A stretch of DNA of 64,000 bases from positions 602,845 through 666,844 of the forward strand of contig JAFXQB010000001.1 in the NCBI GenBank assembly GCA_017527435.1, in the 5' to 3' direction. Below, in pieces: positions 8,664-17,533 of this stretch (the stretch's first letter is position 1; every line of letters begins with the position of its first letter). The DNA comes from Salinivirgaceae bacterium (GTDB lineage Bacteria; Bacteroidota; Bacteroidia; Bacteroidales; SZUA-534). A model generated the notes under the pieces. It was not told the origin of the DNA, did no database searches, and saw nothing but the letters and a program-made list of their open reading frames with translations. The translations under genes were made by a program, and so were the position numbers.

Positions 8664-9031
8664 CAATTTCCCCCCGCCATTTTCACCTTGTAGCCGGCCT
8701 GCAGCAGAAGGTCGTAAACTTTCTGCTTGAACTCACCCTGAACAATTATCTCACCGTCTTTGGCCGAGCCGCCGACGCCGCATTTGTTTTTCAGCATCCG
8801 GGCAAGTTCCTTAAGGTCGTCGTCAGTGCCGACAAACCCCTGCACCAGCGTCACCGATTTGCCGGCACGCTGCTTGCGGTCTATGCTCACCTTCAGGTTT
8901 TGCTTCGAAGGATCAAGCGTTTCGATTTCTTCTTCATTATCAGTCTCGTACGCAAAATCCGGATTGGTTGAGTATACCACGTTCAGGCGGTCTTTCCAAT
9001 CGTTGTTGCGGTTGTTGTTATTCTTTCCCAT
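8663..9031 (-). CDS. SUI1/YciH-family translation factor
   Basis: A 122-residue homologue of eukaryotic eIF1 (SUI1) and bacterial YciH. The variable N-terminus (MGKNNNNRNNDWKDRL) is followed by a compact SUI1 domain. Its core KVSIDRKQRAGKSVTLVQGF, the loop LKNKCGVGGSAKDGEIIVQG and the ending VYDLLLQAGYKVK are all present. The family modulates start-site selection on the small ribosomal subunit. The start at 9031 is chosen because the upstream extension of the frame runs through the intergenic region shared with rpe. First gene of a two-gene operon with the SNF2 ATPase. Confidence 0.93.
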   Translation of the reverse strand: MGKNNNNRNNDWKDRLNVVYSTNPDFAYETDNEEEIETLDPSKQNLKVSIDRKQRAGKSVTLVQGFVGTDDDLKELARMLKNKCGVGGSAKDGEIIVQGEFKQKVYDLLLQAGYKVKMAGGN

Positions 9032-9162
9032 TTCAAAATTATGTTGTGATTTTTTACGTTCGCAAAGCGACGAAGATAGGAAAAACTCTGTTGTTGTCAG
9101 CCGTCGTGGTTGAATTATCGAAAAAAAGCCGCCGAATTTTTCCAATCGGCGCGTAATAAAAT

Positions 9163-9170
9163 TAGTTTTG
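9163..9170 (+). promoter_or_regulatory. -7 element of the rpe promoter
   Basis: TAGTTTTG lies 19 bp before the rpe ATG. No good -33 TTG is seen, so the leader would be very short. Confidence 0.4.
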
Positions 9171-9189
9171 CAACATAAAATCAATACGA

Positions 9190-9843
9190 ATGGAAGCAAA
9201 AGTTGCACCGTCGCTGCTATCGGCCGATTTTGGGAATTTGGCCCGCGACATTGAAGAGATAAACGCCAGCGCGGCTGATTATCTGCACGTTGACATTATG
9301 GATGGGGTTTTCGTGCCCAACATTTCAATGGGTTTTCCTGTGCTGAAGGCCATCAAGAAAAGTTCAAAAAAACCGCTCGATGTGCATCTTATGATTGTCA
9401 ACCCCGACCAGTATGTTGAGCGTTTCCGCGATGCCGGTGCCGCCATTCTCACCGTTCATTACGAAGCCTGCACCCATCTGCACCGCACAATAGCACACAT
9501 TAAAGATTGCGGCATGCTTGCCGGTGTGGCTCTCAATCCGCACACACCAGTGGAAGTGCTGACCGACATTATTCAAGACCTTGATTTGGTGCTGATTATG
9601 ACCGTCAACCCAGGCTACGGCGGACAGAAATTCATTGAGCACTCATACGCCAAACTTCTGCGTTTGAAGCAGATGCTGAAAGAAGCCGGCTCAAATGCCA
9701 TTGTTGAAGTTGACGGCGGCGTGAATTTCGACAACGCCGAGAAACTTGTCAATCACGGTGTCAGCCTGCTTGTGGCCGGCAACACTGTTTTTAGTGCGCC
9801 AAACAAGGCCGAAGCCGTCAGCAAACTTAAGGGACAGGCTTAA
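9190..9843 (+). CDS. rpe: ribulose-phosphate 3-epimerase
   Basis: Interconverts ribulose 5-phosphate and xylulose 5-phosphate in the pentose phosphate pathway. The 217-residue TIM barrel shows all family signatures: APSLLSADFGNL at the start, LHVDIMDGVFVPN (metal-binding His and catalytic Asp), DVHLMI, TVNPGYGGQKF, and VEVDGGVN with the second catalytic Asp. The closing phosphate-binding strand is LLVAGNTVF. It diverges from the SUI1-SNF2 operon and is convergent with the next gene. Confidence 0.97.
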   Translation: MEAKVAPSLLSADFGNLARDIEEINASAADYLHVDIMDGVFVPNISMGFPVLKAIKKSSKKPLDVHLMIVNPDQYVERFRDAGAAILTVHYEACTHLHRTIAHIKDCGMLAGVALNPHTPVEVLTDIIQDLDLVLIMTVNPGYGGQKFIEHSYAKLLRLKQMLKEAGSNAIVEVDGGVNFDNAEKLVNHGVSLLVAGNTVFSAPNKAEAVSKLKGQA

Positions 9844-9872
9844 AAGTTGTAAAATCGATTCTTATAAGTGAT

Positions 9873-9915
9873 ATTCTCGTGCACGTGACAACATTATTGT
9901 TGTCAAATTGAGAAT
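9873..9915. terminator. bidirectional hairpin between rpe and the T9SS type A gene
   Basis: TGACAACA-TTAT-TGTTGTCA (9886-9905) is enclosed by a second complementary pair, ATTCTC / GAGAAT. There is no long T tract on either side, so termination is inferred from its place between convergent genes. Confidence 0.5.
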
Positions 9916-9916
9916 G

Positions 9917-10762
9917 TTATTCTTTTATAAACTTATTTGAATACACAATTTCCCCATTGTCGTTTTTCACGACTATAAGTTTTGCTCCTTGTGGCAGACT
10001 GCTGATGTCGATTGATGGCTGTAGTTCGCCTCTTTGTAAAATTCTGCCTGAAGTTGATATTATATCGTAGGTATGACATTCATATATTTCTGTATCTATC
10101 AGCAGATAGTCTTTAGCAGGGTTTGGATATATGCTGATGTCGGAATTTTTAATGACGGCTGCGACAGAAGTATAACTAAAAGATTCGCAATCAGCAGTAG
10201 TGTACTGTTCATATACAATACTATCACCAACAACAATTTTTTTCAATGGTGGGGCACTTATATCAGCAATACAGTATTTAGGCGGGAATAACATATATCG
10301 TGTACTGCCAACTCCTTCAATCCAACAATCAAAATCACCGCATTCGCTTCTTAAGAAAACTACCTTTCTGCCATTTTTATTAAAATGAACGGAATCAACC
10401 CGTACATTTTGGGTTATATATTTGTCTGAAACCATTATATTCTCAACTACTTTCGAAGAGAAATCCATAAAAAGTTTTTCCACGGTTTCATCTTTATAAA
10501 CTGCATAATATTTTGCATTCAGGGTATCCTCATGTATAGCGGCATAATAATTGTCAGGTTCAATAGCAGATTCATACACTTTCTTCATTTTCTTGCCATC
10601 GATTAAGGTGTCACCCGCAATATTGTAAACCCAACCTAAACATGTTATAAACTTGGCGGAATCAGGCAGAAAAAAGTGAAGATGGTATGCAGTATCTGTC
10701 TGTGCCTTCAATCCGCTTGCACAAATTGTCATTAAAAACACTGTTAAAAGTCTGTTTTTCAT
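9917..10762 (-). CDS. T9SS type A sorting-domain protein of unknown function
   Basis: A 281-residue secreted protein. The signal peptide MKNRLLTVFLMTICASGLKA is followed by about 190 residues of unrecognised beta-rich sequence (HLHFFLPDSAKFITCLGWVY, KVVFLRSECGDFDCWIEG). The C-terminus is a typical type A sorting domain: ISIYPNPAKDYLLI, a glycine turn (STSGRILQRG), then DISSLPQGAKLIVV and a terminal NKFIKE. The product is therefore exported by the type IX system and probably anchored to surface glycolipid. The enzyme or adhesin function is not visible. It is read in the same direction as the TPR gene 83 bp upstream. Confidence 0.8.
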   Translation of the reverse strand: MKNRLLTVFLMTICASGLKAQTDTAYHLHFFLPDSAKFITCLGWVYNIAGDTLIDGKKMKKVYESAIEPDNYYAAIHEDTLNAKYYAVYKDETVEKLFMDFSSKVVENIMVSDKYITQNVRVDSVHFNKNGRKVVFLRSECGDFDCWIEGVGSTRYMLFPPKYCIADISAPPLKKIVVGDSIVYEQYTTADCESFSYTSVAAVIKNSDISIYPNPAKDYLLIDTEIYECHTYDIISTSGRILQRGELQPSIDISSLPQGAKLIVVKNDNGEIVYSNKFIKE

Positions 10763-10845
10763 CTTTTTGCTATTTATTCGTTAATATCATTCTCTTACTA
10801 TTAGCTTCAATGCTATTCCCAACTTTGGTTCGCTGTCATTGGCCG

Positions 10846-12684
10846 TCACTGAACCGCTTCGCCACGCAGCGCACGATAGCGCTTACGGGCATCAGTAACA
10901 AAAATGCTGCTTGCGTAGTCAGTGATAATCTTCAGATAATGCTGCATTGCCAACTGTTTGTCGTTCAGTTGATTTTCGTAGATAGTAGCAAGCATATAGT
11001 TGGCGTTGTCGGCAAGTACATCGTCGGGAAAACGCTCTGCCACAATGCGATAAGCGTCAATGGCCTTGTCAGTTTCATTTCGGACACGATAGATTTCGGC
11101 TTTCAGATACAAGGCTTCGTCAACAATCGGGGCATCGGCATAGTGATTGACTATTGAATCGATGTGGTGCAGAGCCATCGAATCATTGTGCTGATAATGA
11201 AGCAAATCGGCCTTCGCATAAATGAGCATTGCCGTGTCGGAAGCGGCCCCCCAGCCCGTGTTGTCTTCGATGAGCATCGACAGATAGGCGGCATCGTTGG
11301 CCGTAAGTTTTTCAACGCTTGCCTTAAGGGCATCGAGTTGGGCCTGCGCCCACATAAAATTGCCTGTATAGTAGGCCAGGCGAGCCTTGCGCAACTTGGC
11401 TTCAGAGCCCACGGGATTGTTTTTATTGTTGTCTTCAACACGAGCGTAGGTCAGTGTGGCGTCGACATCGTTGCCCTGCATCAGATAAACATCGGCAAGT
11501 TCAATGTCGATGGCAGCAAGCGTCGCCTTCTGAAGGCGCAGCGTTCGGGCGTCTTCGAGCAGAAACTGCGCGTCGGCCGTTTTGCCAAGATAGATGGCCT
11601 TTAGTTTGGCCAGACTGCGTACCAAATCAACCGTTTCAGCATCGATGCCCATATCTTGCAGAGCATCGGTCAGTGCCGATTCAAGCCGCTGATAGTCAGA
11701 CGGCTGATTGTCGATTCCCAATTCAATCCGCCGGAACATCACTTGAAGCATTTCGGTGCGGGCGGCGTTGGTATATTCCTGATTACCACCTTTGTCGATA
11801 ACATATTGGTAGGCTTCGACGGCAGTATCAAAATCGTTGTTGTCCGATGCCATTCGTGCCAGCGCCACCACCCGGTGACCGTCTTCGCCCAGCCGGCGGT
11901 CGAGCGACTTGGCCTGAATAAGTGCCATTGGGAAGTTGCGGTCCTGCACATAAATCCAAATCAGCAATTCGGTGTAAACAGTATTATCGGGGTAATTGCG
12001 CGAATACTCGAGCAACTTGTCGATTAACAATTGGTTGAGCGACTCGTCGGAATCGTTGTAGATGGCCTGCTGCAGATAGTTTTGAACCTGCTGCAAATAG
12101 ACATCGCTAACGTTGAGCAGTTCCAGAAACTCGTCAATCATCTGCGCGTAATTGCGCTGATAGTAATGCAGTTGCGCCATCTCAATCCGGAAATCGTAGG
12201 CGCCTTTCATCAGTTTGCGGCCGTTGGTGTAAACTTCTTCGGCAAGTTCGTAATGGCGCTTCTCGATGAATGCCGATGCCAAATCGTTTATCTGACTGAT
12301 ATTTGCGGTTAACTTTTTGATTGTCTGATGGTAAATCTGCTTTGCGCGGTCAGGATTACCTTTGAGCTCTTGCAGATTGCCCAAATCGATGTTGTACTTC
12401 AGATTGCCGCGACTGATTTTCATCTGTGCCTGAACGAGCGTTTCAGCGGCTTCATAGTCAGGCACTTTCAAAAGTGAATTCAAATAATAGCCGTAGTAGA
12501 AATCGGAACGTCCGCGCTCGTAGAGACGCGCAAAAATATCGGCGGCCTTGCGGTACTCACCCTGACGGTAGTACTGCATGGCTAATTGACTGTCGGTTTG
12601 TTGGTTTGGATTTTGCGCAACAGCAGCGATGGACAGCAGCCAGCCGGCCATAACATAAAGAGCCGTTCGCAACATCCTGCCCAT
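10846..12684 (-). CDS. exported tetratricopeptide-repeat protein
   Basis: A 612-residue protein starting with a signal peptide (MLRTALYVMAGWLLSIAAVA, before QNPNQQ). An almost continuous TPR solenoid follows, with repeats such as AMQYYRQGEYRKAADIFARL, AIDAYRIVAERFPDD and ANYMLATIYENQLNDKQLAM. The last two resemble the repeats of periplasmic assembly proteins. It probably acts as a protein-protein scaffold in the periplasm or outer membrane; the partner is unknown. The start at 12684 is the ATG next to an in-frame GTG; an ATG 12 bp further in (MLRT) is equally possible. It follows the DUF4293 gene by 15 bp, suggesting one transcript. Confidence 0.8.
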   Translation of the reverse strand: MGRMLRTALYVMAGWLLSIAAVAQNPNQQTDSQLAMQYYRQGEYRKAADIFARLYERGRSDFYYGYYLNSLLKVPDYEAAETLVQAQMKISRGNLKYNIDLGNLQELKGNPDRAKQIYHQTIKKLTANISQINDLASAFIEKRHYELAEEVYTNGRKLMKGAYDFRIEMAQLHYYQRNYAQMIDEFLELLNVSDVYLQQVQNYLQQAIYNDSDESLNQLLIDKLLEYSRNYPDNTVYTELLIWIYVQDRNFPMALIQAKSLDRRLGEDGHRVVALARMASDNNDFDTAVEAYQYVIDKGGNQEYTNAARTEMLQVMFRRIELGIDNQPSDYQRLESALTDALQDMGIDAETVDLVRSLAKLKAIYLGKTADAQFLLEDARTLRLQKATLAAIDIELADVYLMQGNDVDATLTYARVEDNNKNNPVGSEAKLRKARLAYYTGNFMWAQAQLDALKASVEKLTANDAAYLSMLIEDNTGWGAASDTAMLIYAKADLLHYQHNDSMALHHIDSIVNHYADAPIVDEALYLKAEIYRVRNETDKAIDAYRIVAERFPDDVLADNANYMLATIYENQLNDKQLAMQHYLKIITDYASSIFVTDARKRYRALRGEAVQ

Positions 12685-12699
12685 CACATTGTCAATAAG

Positions 12700-13161
12700 T
12701 TAGCGCAATCGGTCGGCCGATTTTACAAGGTCGTCATCGGCTTTGATGCCCCGGTTGGCCAAAATCAGCAGAATGATGTTGACTGCCGGAATCACAAATG
12801 CAAACCGGGGACTTACCGTTGCCATCGAGCCTGCGCTGCGTTGCATATAGAAACAGCATATTACCATACCAATCATTACAATCGCCTGAACCGCAATATT
12901 ATACCGTACAATTTTCATCTGCCGCGCGCGATTGGCATAAAGAAAAATGGTTATTAAGCAAAATATTGCCGCACAAAGTGTTACAGTGGCAAGTGGCCAC
13001 ATCTTTGACGATTGCATTAACGGCGTCGACGGCGATATATTACAAGCCGTCACACTTAACGACATAAAACCATTGCCGACATTGGCAAACGGCAGGCAGA
13101 ACAGACAAAATGTAAGCACCGCGGCCACGAACAAATAGATGGTTTGGATTCGCTGTATCAT
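12700..13161 (-). CDS. DUF4293 membrane protein
   Basis: A 153-residue integral membrane protein. The start MIQRIQTIYLFVAAVLTFCL is diagnostic of the DUF4293 family found throughout Bacteroidota. Four membrane segments can be seen, roughly at residues 8-28, 50-75, 85-102 and 112-134. They are followed by a charged tail (NRGIKADDDLVKSADRLR). The function is unknown. I use the ATG at 13161, since the longer frame begins with TTG. It heads a probable two-gene unit with the TPR protein. Confidence 0.85.
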   Translation of the reverse strand: MIQRIQTIYLFVAAVLTFCLFCLPFANVGNGFMSLSVTACNISPSTPLMQSSKMWPLATVTLCAAIFCLITIFLYANRARQMKIVRYNIAVQAIVMIGMVICCFYMQRSAGSMATVSPRFAFVIPAVNIILLILANRGIKADDDLVKSADRLR

Positions 13162-13193
13162 TTTCAAATAGTTAAATGTTGAACTTTCCTTAC

Positions 13194-13991
13194 TTAAAAC
13201 GAGAATTTATAGCCTAACCCCAAGCTGATGTTTTGGCTTTTGTGTTTTTCAACAACGTGCAGTTTCGTGCCTTTCTTGTTCGAGTCGATGTCTTTCTCAG
13301 TGCAGAAGTCGTACAGGCTGAAGAAATCGAACGAGTGCTGTTTGCTCAGTTCCCATTCAGCACCCAAGCTCAAGCGCACACGGTTGATATACACATCTTT
13401 ATAACCTTCCCAGCTGCAATCGGAATAGATTCCCCGAACATCATCGAAGGTGTACTTCCATTTCGGTGCGTTCAGCGTGTTGCGCACATCAACATAGGCA
13501 TATGGCGTCAGGGCGTCGAGCGCTTTGTACTGCACCATCAGGCGGCTGCGCAGCGTCAGTCCCTTGGCCACATCCTGATATTTGTTGTTCACATCCTTGC
13601 AAGTGAGTTGCAGGCGCTCGCGCAGCGACAGTTTGAAATCGCCGAAGCGGTACGAGCCGGTAATATCGAACGTGAAGCGGTTGCGAATTTTCCACTCGTC
13701 TTTCGAGTTCTTATTCTCGATGAAAGTGTAACTCAACGCCGTTTTCAGGTAATCGTTCACCTTGTAGCTTGCGCCGACGGTTCCCTGATAGCGGTAGAAA
13801 TTACCAAAGTTATCGTTAAGGCGGGCTTCACCATTTACAAAAGTGTGCAGGCCTTTCATCAGTTTCTTGTCAACTTCGGCCGAAACGCGTCCGCCGAAAT
13901 CTGTGCCGTCGTCAACAACTTCGTCTTCGGCACGAACCGACATCGGCACAGCCATCATCGCGGCAAGCGAAATAATAATTAACTTTTTCAT
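13194..13991 (-). CDS. DUF2490-type outer-membrane protein
   Basis: A 265-residue protein with signal peptide MKKLIIISLAAMMAVPMSVRA. A predicted barrel follows, of regularly spaced amphipathic strands such as YLKTALSYTFI, WKIRNRFTFDITGSYRF and SLRERLQLTCK. It ends in LGLGYKFSF, a C-terminal Phe as preferred by Bam. Spacing and length suit DUF2490. It is the last gene of the cluster with DUF4956 and the VTC-type polymerase. That placement suggests a surface component of the same process, though this is inference. The start is the ATG at 13991 rather than the TTG two codons upstream. Confidence 0.75.
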   Translation of the reverse strand: MKKLIIISLAAMMAVPMSVRAEDEVVDDGTDFGGRVSAEVDKKLMKGLHTFVNGEARLNDNFGNFYRYQGTVGASYKVNDYLKTALSYTFIENKNSKDEWKIRNRFTFDITGSYRFGDFKLSLRERLQLTCKDVNNKYQDVAKGLTLRSRLMVQYKALDALTPYAYVDVRNTLNAPKWKYTFDDVRGIYSDCSWEGYKDVYINRVRLSLGAEWELSKQHSFDFFSLYDFCTEKDIDSNKKGTKLHVVEKHKSQNISLGLGYKFSF

Positions 13992-14009
13992 ACTCAATAG
14001 GTTTATTGT

Positions 14010-14849
14010 TTATTCTGCATACTTGTTTGCCTTTGTCAGCGTGTTAATGGTGTTAGTCTCGCCTTCCTGAAGGTCGTAGGTGACTTTGATGAAGGCGGCG
14101 TCTTTCAGAAAATCGACGTGGCCAATCTCTATGCTATTGATTTTGATACCGATACGTTTCTCAAGGTCGGCAATCAGCTCGTCGCGTTTCTCGGGCACAA
14201 TCATATCAATGCGGTCGTAGAGCACCAGTTTGGTGGTGGTGCGGTTGGCCGATACGGCTGTTTCGAGAATGGCTATCAGTATCACAATCAGCAAGTTGAC
14301 AATCGCCAGAACGGCAACATTTCCCAGTTCAAGCGCGTAGTGCGGTTTGGTGGCCACATCGACAACCTGATAGAGCGACGCAAGGCCATTGACAGCCGCA
14401 AGTGCAATAATGATAAACAGATAGGTCATTTCGCGGATTGGCACCGTCTCGGTCCGGTAGCGGATGACGCCGAAGATGGCGAACAAGCCCAGAGTCATTC
14501 CCACGCCCACCGACACGCTTCCCATCACGTAGAGCAGCGCCAGCATCGCCGATGAGAAAATCATAAAAGTGAAATAGTAGTCGCGGCGGCGGCTCTTACG
14601 GTAGTAGAAGAACTGCACCAGAATCCAGCACACAACAAGATTGAGCAGGAAGCGGATTCCCAGCTCGCCAAGTTTCTGCTGCGTGGTCATCATTGCGTCG
14701 GTAATTGTCTGCACATCAAACAGTTCGTCGTCGGGCTCGGGGTTGCCGAAGTCGGCGAGAGCGGCAACATCGGTTGCTTCTTGTGCAAAGGTGCTCACGG
14801 TTGGGAACGCCAGCGCGAGCGACATCAGGATAACAAAAATTCTAATCAT
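14010..14849 (-). CDS. DUF4956 membrane protein (polyphosphate-polymerase partner)
   Basis: A 279-residue membrane protein with a cleavable-looking N-terminus (MIRIFVILMSLALAFPTVSTFA). It has several membrane helices between residues ~65 and 200, including the conserved GLFAIFGVIRYRTETVPIREM loop typical of DUF4956. A cytosolic C-terminal ferredoxin-like region follows (RIDMIVPEKRDELIADLEKR, IKINSIEIGHVDFLKDAAFI). DUF4956 genes are repeatedly found beside VTC-domain polymerases, and here the start overlaps the end of that gene by 8 bp. It may feed, gate or anchor the polymerase, which is inference. Confidence 0.85.
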   Translation of the reverse strand: MIRIFVILMSLALAFPTVSTFAQEATDVAALADFGNPEPDDELFDVQTITDAMMTTQQKLGELGIRFLLNLVVCWILVQFFYYRKSRRRDYYFTFMIFSSAMLALLYVMGSVSVGVGMTLGLFAIFGVIRYRTETVPIREMTYLFIIIALAAVNGLASLYQVVDVATKPHYALELGNVAVLAIVNLLIVILIAILETAVSANRTTTKLVLYDRIDMIVPEKRDELIADLEKRIGIKINSIEIGHVDFLKDAAFIKVTYDLQEGETNTINTLTKANKYAE

Positions 14850-15648
14850 AACATTCTATTTTTGAGTTTATTACTTTTTCAATTCGTCGTATTTTCTTTT
14901 TGAATCTGTTCGATTTCACGTTCGGATTGGTGATGGTGGTGCCGATGCAGTATTTGCTCATCCGCATCGGTTTCACTCTGTGGTTCAGCAAGATGCGTTT
15001 CATCTGCGAATCGGCGCGACCGTCCTGCTTCAACTCAATGATGACGGCGTTTTTCAGCGACGACTTCAGCCCCGTGGTGTGGTTCACAAACCGCAGATTG
15101 GTGTCGATGGTCAGGCGCTCGGTTTTGGCGGCGTTCACCAGCGTGATGCGGTTGAAGATGGTTTCCATCTGCGGCACAATGTCGTTGACGGTGAAGGACG
15201 AGTTGTTTGCTAGAAAATCGGCTGCGGCCGCGTTGCTGCGAAAATCGAAGAACAGGCTGTTGTCGATTTCGGTGCGCTTCTTCTTGGTTCGCTTCTTGTT
15301 ATTCTTGTGCTTGATTTCCAGAAATGTCTGACCAGAAGCCACATACACTCGCGTGCGCACCTTCTGCCGCACCATCCGGCGGTTGTGGTGGTCGAGAAAC
15401 ATCCGCAGTTCAGGCGTGTCGTAATACATACTGTTATAGGGACTTACCTTCTTGCCTTCAACCACAAGCGCGCGGTAGCCTTCGGCGTGTGCGTCGCGCA
15501 GAATGGCCAGCAACACATCTTCGTTGGTCAGATATTTCGAGTCGATGCGGTTCATCAGCTTAATCGAGTCCATCTCAGGCAGAGTGATGGGCTCGATGGC
15601 GCGCACTTCGTCGGTCGATTCCAAGTCGATATGTTGGTTAGTTGGCAT
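14842..15648 (-). CDS. VTC-domain polyphosphate polymerase
   Basis: Homologue of the catalytic domain of the yeast vacuolar transporter chaperone Vtc4, which makes polyphosphate from ATP inside a tunnel of basic residues. Typical elements in order: MNRIDSKYLTN, SMYYDTPELRMFLDHHNRR, VRQKVRTRVY, FLEIKHKNNKKRTKKKRTEI (ExK plus the basic cluster), RLTIDTNLRF, VIIELKQDG and MSKYCIGT. The start at 15648 overlaps the preceding gene by 11 bp. An upstream TTG and a later ATG are alternatives. Coupled to DUF4956 and followed by DUF2490, it forms a three-gene module. Bacterial members have been little characterised, so activity is inferred from the preserved basic tunnel residues. Confidence 0.88.
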   Translation of the reverse strand: MPTNQHIDLESTDEVRAIEPITLPEMDSIKLMNRIDSKYLTNEDVLLAILRDAHAEGYRALVVEGKKVSPYNSMYYDTPELRMFLDHHNRRMVRQKVRTRVYVASGQTFLEIKHKNNKKRTKKKRTEIDNSLFFDFRSNAAAADFLANNSSFTVNDIVPQMETIFNRITLVNAAKTERLTIDTNLRFVNHTTGLKSSLKNAVIIELKQDGRADSQMKRILLNHRVKPMRMSKYCIGTTITNPNVKSNRFKKKIRRIEKVINSKIECYD

Positions 15649-16054
15649 CTTCGGCGATGTATTCAAAGATTTTTGTCACCAGCAGCTTGCCTTTGGCGTC
15701 GTAGGTGCATTGTGTCTTCTTGCGCCCGAACTCGTTGTATTCGTATGTTTTATAGGTCTGCAAGCGGTTGTGGTTGTCATAAACAAGTTCCTTTGTGACC
15801 TTTCCTGCGGCGTTGTACTCGAAGCGTTTGCGCCATTTCACCCCCGACGGGCTGTACTCAATTTCTTCAATTTTTCGGCCGTCGGAATTGTAGGTGGTTG
15901 TGTGGTCCAGAATCTGCGCGTTGGTCTTCACATCGGTGTTCCACTCTTTGATTACAAGGTTTTTCTTGTTGATTTTCTGCGCCGTTTGGTCCTGTGCGCT
16001 CGCCATTCCGGCCGCACCAGCCAACACCGCCAACACTAGAATTATTTTTTTCAT
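15638..16054 (-). CDS. secreted YD-repeat-like protein, 138 aa
   Basis: The signal peptide MKKIILVLAVLAGAAGMASA is followed by three or four short repeats of the form YN.DGRKIEEIEYSPSG, YNAAGKVTKELVYDNHN and YNEFGRKKTQCTYDAKG. These resemble the YD/RHS or MORN-type antiparallel hairpins common in small exported Bacteroidota proteins. No catalytic motif is seen. Its 3' end overlaps the VTC gene start, so it is likely the first gene of that operon, although a link with polyphosphate is unproven. Confidence 0.7.
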   Translation of the reverse strand: MKKIILVLAVLAGAAGMASAQDQTAQKINKKNLVIKEWNTDVKTNAQILDHTTTYNSDGRKIEEIEYSPSGVKWRKRFEYNAAGKVTKELVYDNHNRLQTYKTYEYNEFGRKKTQCTYDAKGKLLVTKIFEYIAEDAN

Positions 16055-16207
16055 AATATGTTTGTTATCGTTTTACTCAATTAAGATGCCGATTCTGTTT
16101 TTTCGACACTGCAAATAACGTTTTTTTAACCGAAAAAATATTTGCAGAATGATTTTTCATCCGTGAAACACGACAATTTTGGAAATAATCCGTTCGAAAC
16201 ATCATTC

Positions 16208-17530
16208 TCATTCGACAATCTTACCTATCAGCGTCGCCGACGTGCTGCTTTCAACCTTCACGTTCACATAATCGCCAGGTTTCTGCCCTTTGTGCGGAAA
16301 CACAATCATCTTGTTCTGCGAACTGCGGCCGCACCATTCGGCGTCAGAGCGCTTGCTCGGGCCTTCAACCAAAACTTCGAATGTCTTGCCAATGTCGCGT
16401 TGGTTCGATTCGGCTGAAAGCGTGTTCTGCAAATCGATAATCTGCTGCAACCGAGCCACTTTCACATCTTCAGGCACATTGTCGGGCATTGTGCGGGCGG
16501 CCTTGGTTCCGGGGCGTTCCGAGTATTTGAACATAAACGCCGAGTCGAACTTCGCCCACCGCATAAGGTCGAGTGTAAGCTGTTGGTCTTCATCGGTTTC
16601 GGAATGGAAGCCGCAGAAAACATCGGTGCTGATGGCGCACTCGGGAATATACTTGCGGATGGCCTCAATGCGGCCCATATACCACTCGCGGGTGTATTTG
16701 CGGTTCATCGCCTCAAGAATCTTGTTGCTGCCGCTCTGCACAGGCAGATGAATATGTCGGCAGATATTCGGGTGATTAGCAATCACTTGCAGTGTTTCAT
16801 CGGCCATATCCTTGGGGTGGCTTGTCGAGAAGCGGATGCGCATTGTGGGAAACTTTTCTGCAACAGTTTCAAGCAGTTGCGGGAATTTTATCTCACCATT
16901 GGCACTTTTAAAATTGTATGAGTTCACGTTCTGCCCGAGCAGCGTAACCTCTTTGTAGCCATTACTGTCAAGGTCGGCCACTTCGGCCAGAATGTCGGCA
17001 ATGTCGCGGCTGCGCTCGCGTCCGCGGGTGTAGGGCACAATGCAGTATGAGCAGAAATTGTTGCAGCCCCGCATAATGCTCACAAACGCCGACACACCGT
17101 TGGTCTCGATGCGTGTGGGACAGATGCCCGCATAGGTTTCGGTTACCGAGAGTTCGGTGTCGATGGCAGGATGACCGCCAAGCGCCTTTGACACAAGTAT
17201 TGGCAGATGTATGTACGAGTCGGGGCCCGCCACAATGTCAACCGATTTTTTCTCAATCAGTTCCTTGCCGAGCCGCTCAGCCATACAGCCGATAACACCA
17301 ACCAGCAGGCCTGACTTTTGACGTTTAAGTTGCTGAAGCCCATCGAGTTTTGCCCAGATGCGCTGCTCGGCGTTGTCGCGGATTGAACAGGTGTTGAGCA
17401 GAATGATGTCGGCCTCGTCACGCTCACGCGTATAGTCGTAGCCTTCGGCCTGCATAATAGCCGCAACCACCTCACTGTCAGCCACATTCATCTGACACCC
17501 GTAGGTTTCGATGTATAATTTCTTTCCCAT
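16208..17530 (-). CDS. miaB: tRNA-2-methylthio-N6-dimethylallyladenosine synthase
   Basis: Radical SAM methylthiotransferase that adds the 2-methylthio group to i6A37 of tRNAs reading UNN codons. All three regions are present. The N-terminal MTTase domain has KKLYIETYGCQMNVADSE, LLNTCSIRDNAEQR and VGVIGCMAERL, which supply the three cysteines of the auxiliary cluster. The radical SAM core has MRGCNNFCSYCIVPYTRGRE. The C-terminal TRAM domain (EWCGRSSQNKMIVFPHKGQ to the end) binds RNA. The 440 residues are the normal length. The gene starts 3 bp after the rel stop and is thus the second gene of the rel-miaB unit. Confidence 0.97.
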   Translation of the reverse strand: MGKKLYIETYGCQMNVADSEVVAAIMQAEGYDYTRERDEADIILLNTCSIRDNAEQRIWAKLDGLQQLKRQKSGLLVGVIGCMAERLGKELIEKKSVDIVAGPDSYIHLPILVSKALGGHPAIDTELSVTETYAGICPTRIETNGVSAFVSIMRGCNNFCSYCIVPYTRGRERSRDIADILAEVADLDSNGYKEVTLLGQNVNSYNFKSANGEIKFPQLLETVAEKFPTMRIRFSTSHPKDMADETLQVIANHPNICRHIHLPVQSGSNKILEAMNRKYTREWYMGRIEAIRKYIPECAISTDVFCGFHSETDEDQQLTLDLMRWAKFDSAFMFKYSERPGTKAARTMPDNVPEDVKVARLQQIIDLQNTLSAESNQRDIGKTFEVLVEGPSKRSDAEWCGRSSQNKMIVFPHKGQKPGDYVNVKVESSTSATLIGKIVE

Positions 17531-17533
17531 CGT

